Shown piece after piece: positions 33,537 through 40,807 of a DNA stretch of 64,000 nucleotides. The DNA lies in assembly GCF_030285785.1 (NCBI RefSeq), contig NZ_CP127247.1, positions 2,379,501-2,443,500 of the forward strand, given 5' to 3'. Made by a program: the position numbers and the translations under genes. Each line of letters starts with the position of its first letter. Within the stretch, counting starts at the first letter, position 1. Below the pieces are notes generated by a model, which saw only the letters and a list, made by a program, of their open reading frames with translations, was not told the origin of the DNA and searched no databases. This stretch comes from Parasedimentitalea psychrophila. GTDB taxonomy: Bacteria > Pseudomonadota > Alphaproteobacteria > Rhodobacterales > Rhodobacteraceae.

Positions 33537-33610
33537 GGGGTAAATTACCCCAATGTGAAGGCTTATGCATGGCGTAAATTTACCCTTGACCTGCGGGGTA
33601 AATTAACCCC
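33537..33610. promoter_or_regulatory. Three-part operator of the prophage repressor
   Basis: The copies are GGGGTAAATTACCCC (33537-33551, perfect 7-1-7 dyad), GGCGTAAATTTACCCT (33571-33586) and GGGGTAAATTAACCCC (33595-33610). They are spaced about 34 and 24 bp centre to centre. A candidate rightward -35 TTGACC (33586-33591) touches the second copy, so occupancy would block the cro promoter. Confidence 0.82.
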
Positions 33611-33620
33611 CTTTAGCGAC

Positions 33621-33833
33621 ATGGAACAGTTTCTTGAAGATATGAAGACCTATGCTGATGCCGTAGGTCGAAGCCCACAGCACATTCTGCGCCAAGCCGT
33701 AGGTGCTAGCTGGTTGCAGTGGAGGTCATGGGTGGATGGGCAGTCGAGTCCAACGCTGAATACCGTGGACAAGATCCGCAAATACATGGGCGACAACCCA
33801 GCACCCGCTCCAATAGCGGAGGACGCAGCATGA
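33621..33833 (+). CDS. Cro-like HTH regulator
   Basis: A 70-residue protein starting MEQFLEDMKTYADAVGRSPQ, with a lambda-like helix-turn-helix pattern (HILRQAVGASWLQWRSWVDG, then SPTLNTVDKIRKYM). It lies across the three operators from the repressor, the place of cro. Its TGA overlaps the ATG of the next gene. Little leader is present, with no clear Shine-Dalgarno sequence. Confidence 0.72.
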   Translation: MEQFLEDMKTYADAVGRSPQHILRQAVGASWLQWRSWVDGQSSPTLNTVDKIRKYMGDNPAPAPIAEDAA

Positions 33834-34153
33834 GCCGCCCCCGTCTGACCCTGATTGTAAATAATGATCATTCATGTTCACAGGATGCGCCTCGCGCTGT
33901 GCAAAAGTCTTGGTCAAATAAGTTAGACCCATATGCGCTTAAGGCCAGTGCGGCTGAGTTTTGGTCGGGCTACTTTCGCTCTCGGTTCAACAGCCCGCGT
34001 GAGGTGGCGTTGTTCTGCGATGTCAGTTTCCAAACCGCGTTGAACTGGTGGGGGGCTGTGACTGCACCAACCAGCCATATCGCTTTGTTGGTGATGTTGA
34101 CCGACCCGGACGCGCCCGCGTATTTCGCAGCTGAAATAGCGCGGGTGGCATAA
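33830..34153 (+). CDS. Early phage DNA-binding-like protein
   Basis: 107 residues with a helix-turn-helix-like centre (SPREVALFCDVSFQTALNWW, then GAVTAPTSHIALLVML). It may be a second early regulator, similar in place to CII-type proteins. Start and stop overlap neighbours by 4 bp and 1 bp (ATGA and TAATG arrangements), so it is part of a tight early operon. Function not established. Confidence 0.6.
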   Translation: MSRPRLTLIVNNDHSCSQDAPRAVQKSWSNKLDPYALKASAAEFWSGYFRSRFNSPREVALFCDVSFQTALNWWGAVTAPTSHIALLVMLTDPDAPAYFAAEIARVA

Positions 34154-34791
34154 TGCAGAGAATGCAGCATGTGCAGCCGGTGTCGGTCGACGACCTTCCG
34201 GAATACCCGCTGACGTCAGATGACCGGCTGGACAGTCACTATTTTATGGTCTGGGAGCGCCGCCGCTGGCTCAATTCGGACATGCGCCTGAAAGGCACAC
34301 CAGAGTGCCGGGCGCTGTATTTCGATCTGACTAACATCGCCTATGACCATTCGCCGGTTGGCACTTTGCCGGACGATATGGATGCGCTGGCAAAGATGAT
34401 ATTTGTCGATGCCTCCCATTTTAAGGCGCTGTGCGCGCTTGAATACGGGCCACTGCACAAGTGGCGGCGCTGCCTGTGCGAGGGGGGCGAGATCCGACTG
34501 ATGCATCCGATGGTGCTGAAATCCCTGAATGAGGCCATCGCCCGCAAAGAGGACAACCGGGCTCGCAATGAGGCGGCCAATACAGCCAAGCGGTTGCAAC
34601 GCCTGCGGGTCACAGTGGCAGGCTATCAGGTTGACCTGGCCAAGAATGATGCGGCGGTGCGCTGGATGGATGAATGGCTGAGCAAAGAGGGCTGCAACTA
34701 TCGCGGTGGCGAGTGGATCGAGCGGGCAATGCGCGCCTGGTCAGATCACATGTTCGATCTGGGGCGGATGCGCGGGCAGGGACCGGCATGA
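34153..34791 (+). CDS. Replication-organiser-like phage protein (DUF1376-like front)
   Basis: 212 residues. The front (YFMVWERRRWLNSDMRLKGT, PECRALYFDLTNIAYDHSPV and GTLPDDMDALAKMI) resembles the DUF1376/replisome-organiser N-domains found in phage O-like initiators. The C-terminal part is helical and basic. The iteron array and DnaA box at 34791-34940 begin at its stop codon, so it is the likely origin-binding protein. In lambda the origin lies within O; here it lies just past the gene. Confidence 0.65.
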   Translation: MQRMQHVQPVSVDDLPEYPLTSDDRLDSHYFMVWERRRWLNSDMRLKGTPECRALYFDLTNIAYDHSPVGTLPDDMDALAKMIFVDASHFKALCALEYGPLHKWRRCLCEGGEIRLMHPMVLKSLNEAIARKEDNRARNEAANTAKRLQRLRVTVAGYQVDLAKNDAAVRWMDEWLSKEGCNYRGGEWIERAMRAWSDHMFDLGRMRGQGPA

Positions 34792-34940
34792 CTGTCCTGA
34801 ACTGTCCGAGACTGTCCGAAAGACACTTCAAGACAGTCTCGGACAGTCTGGGACTGTCCTGCACGACAGGGACACAGACAGGGACATAACAAGACAGCAG
34901 GACAGTTACGCGACACAGCAGCGGTCCTGCCTGTGGATAA
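34791..34940. other. Predicted prophage replication origin (iterons and DnaA box)
   Basis: ACTGTCC occurs at 34791, 34801, 34811 and 34853, and in reverse (GGACAGT) at 34841 and 34900. The first three copies are spaced exactly 10 bp apart, on one helical face. TGTGGATAA at 34932-34940 is a perfect DnaA box (reverse of TTATCCACA). The segment lies between two early replication-type genes and encodes nothing else. Origin function is inferred. Confidence 0.7.
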
Positions 34941-34974
34941 CTCGGAATTGCTGAGAAAGAGTGAGGGCATAGAA

Positions 34975-35559
34975 ATGGAAGCGATTGAGCAGGCAGCAGG
35001 TGAAAAGCGGGTGCAGGATGTGCTGATAGCGCCGCTGTTGGCGTTGGGGTTGGCCAGGCCGTCGATGCTGCGTCAGGCGGGGTTTGAGACTATGCTGAAA
35101 GAGCTGCGGCAGATGCTGGCCTATATGTCGGCTGACAATCTGGTGCGGTTGCGCGAAGAGGTGGAGTGCCGCCCGGGTGGCAAGGAGGGCGACCGCTTTC
35201 CGATCGCATTGAAGATCCTGAAATGGGCGCGGAAAATCCAGCAGCCAGAGGTCGGGCCGTCACCTTTGATGATCAACATCTTTCGCGACGATCTGGGTCA
35301 GGAGGCACTGGCCAAGGGCTGGGCGCCGGAGCTGCTGATAAACATCCGCGGTGCGCGCAAATGGCCGGGCCCGTTCACCATATCGAAGATCAAATTCAGC
35401 GCCGATGATGCCATGCGCCGGCTTCCGGATATCGAGATGCGTCTGGCGCGCGGTGATGTCATTTCAAAAGAGGATTTGGAATGGCGGAGCCAGCGCCGTG
35501 TCGCAATCCAGCGCTGCCAGGACATCGCCGACCAGACGCAGGCGCGGGGTGCCGCATGA
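34975..35559 (+). CDS. Early phage protein, possible helicase-loader-like
   Basis: About 194 residues, helical, from ATG 34975 (GAGGG upstream; GTG 34933 is possible but lies in the DnaA box). Segments such as LLALGLARPSMLRQAGFETM and LIAPLLALG are not assigned to a family. The position directly after the origin is where phages often keep a loader for DnaB, but no Walker motif is visible. Function unknown. Confidence 0.55.
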   Translation: MEAIEQAAGEKRVQDVLIAPLLALGLARPSMLRQAGFETMLKELRQMLAYMSADNLVRLREEVECRPGGKEGDRFPIALKILKWARKIQQPEVGPSPLMINIFRDDLGQEALAKGWAPELLINIRGARKWPGPFTISKIKFSADDAMRRLPDIEMRLARGDVISKEDLEWRSQRRVAIQRCQDIADQTQARGAA

Positions 35560-36233
35560 TGGGGATTGAGGGTTTGGACATAAGCGGCAAGGTCAGCCCG
35601 GTGGCGATCACCGCCGCGCGCACAGGCAAGCGCCAGATCGGGGTGTTGCAGCTGATCGAATGGGCGTTCCAGCGGGAGCACGCGAGTGTTGAGTTTGATG
35701 AGATCACCCGCGAGACGGGTGCGCGCCCCGGTGTTGATACCATCTGGCATCTGATGGAGAGCAAGAGACTCGGCTGTCGGGTCGATGGCGGTGGCCGATC
35801 AGATCCGCACCATGATGCCGAAATCGTTGCTTCGGCTCTGGCTGTACTGCCCGAGGTCTATGGCGGGCGCCGCATGGCGTTGCAGATTGCCGAGCTAGCC
35901 CGCGCCGGGCAGCGTCCCAATTGGATGATTGGTGCCAAGCACAGATGTGTTCCGCGTGAGTGGAAGCAAAACCAGCACGGCTGGCATTCAGCCACCGAAC
36001 AATGTGGGTTTGTTGAAATGCTGCGGCGCGGTCGTATCCAACGGGTTGAAATGCGTTGCTGTCCGGTGACGTACATTGACACGGCCCGCGATGTGGCTGC
36101 GGCGCGACGGTGTTATCTTGACTGGTTTGGTGCGCTGTTAGAGCTGCGCCATGTGTTTCAAATCCACTGTCATATGACCTCGCATGTGGTCACCAATAGC
36201 ATGCCGCCACGAGCGCCATGGAAAGAGGTTTGA
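35556..36233 (+). CDS. Hypothetical early phage protein
   Basis: A 225-residue protein (MMGIEGLDISGKVSPVAITA...). ATG 35556 overlaps the preceding stop. The body contains GGRSDPHHDAEIVASALAVL and HGWHSATEQCGFVEMLRRGR and several Cys/His without a standard zinc spacing. No family recognised. It ends the rightward early operon before the cargo block. Confidence 0.6.
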   Translation: MMGIEGLDISGKVSPVAITAARTGKRQIGVLQLIEWAFQREHASVEFDEITRETGARPGVDTIWHLMESKRLGCRVDGGGRSDPHHDAEIVASALAVLPEVYGGRRMALQIAELARAGQRPNWMIGAKHRCVPREWKQNQHGWHSATEQCGFVEMLRRGRIQRVEMRCCPVTYIDTARDVAAARRCYLDWFGALLELRHVFQIHCHMTSHVVTNSMPPRAPWKEV

Positions 36234-36243
36234 TGGAGACCGG

Positions 36244-36320
36244 GCAAAGGCGGGCTATGCAGGGCCTTCAGACCTTCACTCAGGATAGGCCATTGGGGCC
36301 CTATGCGGCCGTTCGCCAGC
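36244..36320. repeat. Dispersed intergenic repeat, copy 1
   Basis: The segment reading GGCTATGCAGGGCCTTCAGA..CACTCAGGATAGG..CATTGG is strongly similar to 61402-61475 (GGCTATGCGGGACCTTCAGG..CACTCAGAATAGG..AATTGG). Both copies are non-coding and lie at edges of the prophage/accessory zones. A dispersed non-coding family is inferred. Confidence 0.65.
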
Positions 36321-36394
36321 ACTGGGACACATCGCGGTTCTGCCCGTTTATCCAGACATTTTAACGCTGCGCAGCATTTGACCTTTTCGAACGG

Positions 36395-36727
36395 TTATAC
36401 CCAAGGGCCTTTCAAGGATTCTACCGACGATTCAATTTCCTTTATTTGGCGGATCAAGACGCGTAGAGCCTGAGGTGAGTTTCGGTCAGTAATCCAATCG
36501 TGTAACTTGTACGAACGTCTAGGAAAATTACTTTCGGGCCTAACTTGGAGTGAGCCACACACGAAGAACAAAGAGCCATCTGTTTGTAAATGCATTGCTA
36601 AATCTCGGAAAAATGGTACATTTACGGAACGAATTTCGATACATTCAATTTCCACCGCCAATTGGAGGATAGTGATTTGAAACTCATTTCCATGACCCTT
36701 GCATTGCTTTTTTGTGTTGCCAGTCAA
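36395..36727 (-). CDS. Possible small hypothetical protein
   Basis: 110 residues, with a coherent AT-rich codon pattern (RSVNVPFFRDLAMHLQTDGS, then LFFVCGSL...). The annotated start overlaps the divergent fusion gene by about 50 bp, so a later start, such as a TTG near 36663, may be real. No family seen. The segment 36321-36394 holds nothing recognisable. Confidence 0.4.
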   Translation of the reverse strand: MTGNTKKQCKGHGNEFQITILQLAVEIECIEIRSVNVPFFRDLAMHLQTDGSLFFVCGSLQVRPESNFPRRSYKLHDWITDRNSPQALRVLIRQIKEIESSVESLKGPWV

Positions 36728-39508
36728 TCACTTGCAGATTTGTCTGCTGCCAAAAAGTGGGTTAATGATGAATTCCAACCTTCTTCGCTCACGGTTGAAG
36801 AGCAACTAGAGGAAATGCAGTGGTTCATTCAGGCTGCAGCGCCTTTTTCCGGCATGGAAATCAACGTGCTGTCCGAGGGCATCCCGACGCACAACTATGA
36901 GTCCGAAGTGCTTGCCAAAGCCTTTGAGGAAATTACCGGGATCAAGGTGAACCATCAGATTCTGGGCGAAGGTGAAGTTGCGCAGGCGGTTCAGACCCAA
37001 ATGCAAACGCAGCGGAACCTCTATGACGCCTACGTCAATGACTCGGACCTGATCGGCACTCATTCGCGTCTGCAACTGGCCTACAACCTGACCGACTTTA
37101 TGGCAGGCGAAGGCGCTGACGTGACCAACCCCGGTCTGGATCTGGACGACTTCATGGGCACCCAGTTCACTACTGGCCCGGATGGGGATTTGTATCAGTT
37201 GCCGGACCAGCAATTCGCCAACCTGTACTGGTTCCGCAAGGATTGGTTCGACCGTGCGGACTTGCAGGAAGCGTTCAAAGCCAAGTACGGCTATGATCTG
37301 GGCGTTCCGGTCAACTGGTCTGCCTACGAGGACATCGCAGAGTTTTTCACGAACGACGTCAAGGAAATTGACGGTACTGCAGTCTATGGTCACATGGACT
37401 ATGGTAAACGCGCGCCGGACCTCGGCTGGCGGATGACTGATGCCTGGCTGTCAATGGCTGGTGCCGGTTCCAAAGGCGAGCCAAACGGTGTGCCGATCGA
37501 CGAATGGGGCATCCGCATGGAAGCTGGGTCTTGTAACCCATCGGGCGCAAGCGTCACCCGTGGTGGGGCTGCAAACGGTCCCGCTGCGGTCTATGCAATC
37601 CGCAAGTGGGACGAATGGCTGCGGGCTTATGCACCTCCAGGTGCAGCCAGCTTTGACTTCTACCAGTCACTGCCAGCCCTGTCGCAAGGCAACGTTGCTC
37701 AGCAGATCTTCTGGTACACTGCTTTCACCGCCGACATGGTGAAACCACAGTCCGAAGGCAACAACACTGTTGACGCCGAAGGCACGCCACTATGGCGGAT
37801 GGCGCCTAGCCCACACGGCCCATACTGGGAAGAAGGCCAGAAGGTTGGTTATCAGGACGTTGGCTCCTGGACGATTCTCAAGTCTACTCCACTGGATCGT
37901 GCCAAGGCAGCATGGCTCTACTCGCAGTTCGTCGTGTCAAAGACTGTGGACGTGAAGAAAAGCCACGTTGGTCTGACCTTCATCCGCGACAGCTCGATCA
38001 ACCACGAGAGCTTCTCGGAGCGCGCTGGCAAATTGGGTGGCTTGGTCGAGTTCTACCGCTCACCTGATCGTGTTGCCTGGTCGCCGACTGGTATCAACGT
38101 ACCCGACTATCCAAAGCTGGCCCAGATCTGGTGGCAGCAAATTGGTGACGTCAACTCGGGTGTCTTCACCCCACAAGAGGCGATGGATCGTCTGGCCGAA
38201 GAAATGGACATCAGCATGGGCCGCATGCAGCGCGCCGATGAGGTTGCCAATGTCTACGGTGGCTGTGGTCCACGTCTGAATGAAGAAAAAGACGCAGCCT
38301 GGTGGATGGCCAATGGTGGCGCCAAGCCAATGTTGGACAACGAGAAGCCACAGGGCATGACCACGAATTACGATGATTTGGTTTCCCAGTGGCTAGACAA
38401 GGGGGCGCTTCCACCTTCGGAATACCCAGCGTTACAGACCCAACATCAATCGGGCACTGAAAATGGTGAAGATCCAGATACGTCAACTTCTGACTATTAT
38501 GCGGTAAAGTTATTCTTTGGTACTAATCGTAAAAATACTGGAGACTCAACGACACCGAAATTCTCCTCTGGTAGAGATCGAAACCTGCATGTCGGCTCTA
38601 CAATAGTGACTATTCCTCTAAGTCACGAACTAGGAAGGATCGAAAAACCAATTGGAAGTTTTCTTTGGGAGCGAAATCCGAAAGATCTGAAGCACTTTAC
38701 AATCCGCTCAACAGTAATTCGCTCTGCTTTAGAATTTGAAGACGAAGTCAAAGAGATGTCCTCACGCATTTCAGGAGAAACGAGGTCAGCTATCCTTTAC
38801 ATTCATGGCTACAACGTTGGTTTTGACCAAGCGGCATTTAGACTCGCGCAAATCACGCACGACCTGCAGTACGACGGAGTACCATTTTTTTATAGCCTGC
38901 CATCAAGAGCAGGATTGTTTGACTACGAGTATGACCAGCAAAGCGCTAGGCAAGCACGGAAATATTTAGGTGAATTTTTGGAGATAGTAACAGGCACTAA
39001 CGAATTCGATGAGATAAACATAATTGCACACAGTCTAGGAAGCGATCCCTTGTTGGAGGCAATTAAAGATATGAATTTAAAAATGAGAGAGGATTCAGCT
39101 GTATTATTTAATGAGCTAATTCTTGCCGCTCCGGACGTCGATTGGGATGTATTTCTGGAAATGGCGGAGCATTTAGTCCAGCTCTCTGAAAACGTGACTT
39201 TATACGCATCTGGCAAAGATTGGGCGCTTGAAGTTGCAGAACTCTACGCGGGGGGAGAGCCCCGTGCGGGAAGTGTATTGGAAAATGGATCTCCTATAAT
39301 TACAAGTGAAATTGAATCTATCAATGCGACAGCACTTAATACGGCTCTATTTTCTTTTGGCCATAATGACTATGTTAAAAATCGTGTGCTCATGGAGGAT
39401 ATTGGTCGGCTTATTGATAGAGGGATACACCCACCGAATCGCCGAAATAATACCGTGCGACAATTGCGAAACTCGGACGGAATTCCGTATTGGATTTTTC
39501 CAAATTGA
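36677..39508 (+). CDS. Fusion: ABC-type sugar solute-binding protein with DUF900 alpha/beta-hydrolase
   Basis: 943 residues. TTG 36677 with GGAGGA seven bases upstream gives a signal peptide (MKLISMTLALLFCVASQSLA). Residues 20 to about 585 are a complete carbohydrate-type extracellular solute-binding protein (YDAYVNDSDLIGTHSRLQLA, PDGDLYQLPDQQFANLYWFR, GYQDVGSWTI). A linker with TENGEDPDTSTSD leads into a DUF900/COG4782 hydrolase: KLFFGTNR, ILYIHGYN, FFYSLPSRAG and nucleophile motif AHSLGSD near residue 788. GC falls sharply at the joint near 38430, and no stop separates the parts. No permease or ATPase genes are near. The product should be periplasmic or exported. Confidence 0.85.
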   Translation: MKLISMTLALLFCVASQSLADLSAAKKWVNDEFQPSSLTVEEQLEEMQWFIQAAAPFSGMEINVLSEGIPTHNYESEVLAKAFEEITGIKVNHQILGEGEVAQAVQTQMQTQRNLYDAYVNDSDLIGTHSRLQLAYNLTDFMAGEGADVTNPGLDLDDFMGTQFTTGPDGDLYQLPDQQFANLYWFRKDWFDRADLQEAFKAKYGYDLGVPVNWSAYEDIAEFFTNDVKEIDGTAVYGHMDYGKRAPDLGWRMTDAWLSMAGAGSKGEPNGVPIDEWGIRMEAGSCNPSGASVTRGGAANGPAAVYAIRKWDEWLRAYAPPGAASFDFYQSLPALSQGNVAQQIFWYTAFTADMVKPQSEGNNTVDAEGTPLWRMAPSPHGPYWEEGQKVGYQDVGSWTILKSTPLDRAKAAWLYSQFVVSKTVDVKKSHVGLTFIRDSSINHESFSERAGKLGGLVEFYRSPDRVAWSPTGINVPDYPKLAQIWWQQIGDVNSGVFTPQEAMDRLAEEMDISMGRMQRADEVANVYGGCGPRLNEEKDAAWWMANGGAKPMLDNEKPQGMTTNYDDLVSQWLDKGALPPSEYPALQTQHQSGTENGEDPDTSTSDYYAVKLFFGTNRKNTGDSTTPKFSSGRDRNLHVGSTIVTIPLSHELGRIEKPIGSFLWERNPKDLKHFTIRSTVIRSALEFEDEVKEMSSRISGETRSAILYIHGYNVGFDQAAFRLAQITHDLQYDGVPFFYSLPSRAGLFDYEYDQQSARQARKYLGEFLEIVTGTNEFDEINIIAHSLGSDPLLEAIKDMNLKMREDSAVLFNELILAAPDVDWDVFLEMAEHLVQLSENVTLYASGKDWALEVAELYAGGEPRAGSVLENGSPIITSEIESINATALNTALFSFGHNDYVKNRVLMEDIGRLIDRGIHPPNRRNNTVRQLRNSDGIPYWIFPN

Positions 39509-39875
39509 TCAAATTGTCAGGGGCGAAACAGTAAAGTTGGTGGAAAAGCATGAAACTGCCAAATTCCATGATGCATTTTCAAACAGGCTTTGCCGGATCT
39601 GCGCATTTCAAAAGCGGACATCGGAGGAAAACGCAACGAACGGCTCCTTACCGCCCATACTGACGAGTTTCTGCGCAGTGCAGCATAGGTCACAATGGGG
39701 TTCGGTGCCGACATTGCTCGATCGCAGCAGATGAGTAGGTAGGATGTGTCTAACAAAGGAGGGTTGACAAAAAACAGCCCCTGTTGACATATGGCACTCA
39801 ACCTAATTGCGTCTGGAGGCTACCCGCCTTCCGGGCGCTTTTGCGTTGGGGCTTTCAAAAACTGCTGGTGGGACT
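39509..39875. other. Intergenic region between cargo and packaging genes
   Basis: No supported gene. Two TTGACA hexamers (39764-39769 and 39784-39789) may belong to a promoter for the HNH/packaging operon, but matching -10 boxes are weak. AT-rich fragments near 39600 resemble the intergenic text around 59900 and 61050. Confidence 0.4.
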
Positions 39876-40313
39876 ATGGCGCAGCTCAAGGTTTGTGCAG
39901 CTGCTGGCTGCGAAGAGATATCAACGCCTGGGCTGTCTCACTGCGATGAGCATGAGCAGCGCCGCAAGGCTCGGTTGAAACAACAGCGCGCCAAGGCGCA
40001 GACCTCACCGGCAGCTGTCATGGCCCGGCGTCTCTATGCAGATCCAAAGTGGGTGCGCGCCAGCAAGGCATTCCTGCGGGACAATCCGCTGTGTGTCGAT
40101 TGCCTGGAGTTGAACGTGGTTGAGGCGGCAACGGACGTTGACCATATCGAGCCTCACAAGGGCGATCGGAAGAAGTTCTGGACCCGAAGCAACTGGCAGG
40201 CGCTCTGCCATAGCTGTCACAGCCGCAAAACCGCGCATGAGGTGTTCCACCACAAGGGGGGGGTATCTCAAAACAGAGGCCCCAGACAGCAAACCGGCGG
40301 CATAACCTTTTGA
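39876..40313 (+). CDS. HNH endonuclease (packaging-associated)
   Basis: 145 residues. Two zinc-binding Cys pairs (CVDC, CHSC) surround the HNH core ATDVDHIEPHKGDR and NWQALCHSCHSRKT. HNH proteins next to terminase genes of HK97-type phages act with the terminase in genome cutting. ATG 39876 is chosen because the conserved Cys-rich front (KVCAAAGCEE) follows. A small terminase gene follows 53 bp on. Confidence 0.88.
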   Translation: MAQLKVCAAAGCEEISTPGLSHCDEHEQRRKARLKQQRAKAQTSPAAVMARRLYADPKWVRASKAFLRDNPLCVDCLELNVVEAATDVDHIEPHKGDRKKFWTRSNWQALCHSCHSRKTAHEVFHHKGGVSQNRGPRQQTGGITF

Positions 40314-40330
40314 TTCGCGAGCGCGTAATT

Positions 40331-40345
40331 GGGGTAAAAGACCCA
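40331..40345 (+). promoter_or_regulatory. Weak repressor-operator-like site before the terminase genes
   Basis: GGGGTAAAAGACCCA keeps the full left arm GGGGTAA of the repressor dyad and a partial right arm. It lies 22 bp upstream of the small terminase start. It may allow direct repression of packaging genes, or be chance. Confidence 0.35.
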
Positions 40346-40366
40346 CTCTGGAAAGGAGGGATTTAG

Positions 40367-40807
40367 ATGAAAGGTAGAAAGCCAAACCTTCAGAATGTCG
40401 TTCCGATGAAGGAGGATATTCAGCGTGAAATCCCAACTGCCCCGGATTTCTTGTGTGACCTTGCTCGGGATGTTTGGGGCGAGCTGGCACCTGAGTTGGC
40501 AAAAAAGGGGCGGCTAGAACTGCTCTACAAATATCAGTTTGGAACCTATTGCGCCTCTGTTGCGAACTTCATTTCCGCGACAAACGAACTGGCGTTGGAG
40601 GGTCTGTATTACTCAACCGGCAAAGGCCGGAACGGTAATCAAAAGCGCCGCCACCCAGCGGTCGCGGTGCAAGAAACTGCGATGGGAAATATGCGGCGGG
40701 ATTCGGCGCTGTTTGGTCTGTCGCCGGTTGATGCGGCACGATTGGATACCGGTGGTCAGGGCGATTTGTTTGACGACGTGATGAAGCAGCTGAATGGAAC
40801 CGATTGA
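40367..40807 (+). CDS. Terminase small subunit (P27 family)
   Basis: A 146-residue DNA-recognition subunit. The N-terminal MKGRKPNLQNVVPMKEDIQR and PTAPDFLCDLARDVWGELAP segments are typical of P27-type small terminases. It recognises the packaging site and delivers DNA to the large subunit. GGAGGGATTTAG precedes the ATG. It overlaps the large-subunit start by 14 bp, implying coupled translation. Confidence 0.88.
   Translation: MKGRKPNLQNVVPMKEDIQREIPTAPDFLCDLARDVWGELAPELAKKGRLELLYKYQFGTYCASVANFISATNELALEGLYYSTGKGRNGNQKRRHPAVAVQETAMGNMRRDSALFGLSPVDAARLDTGGQGDLFDDVMKQLNGTD

Noticed and set aside
39306-39734. 142-codon ORF overlapping the end of the fusion gene
   Set aside because: It overlaps the hydrolase C-terminus out of frame and runs into intergenic sequence; no coding signature.
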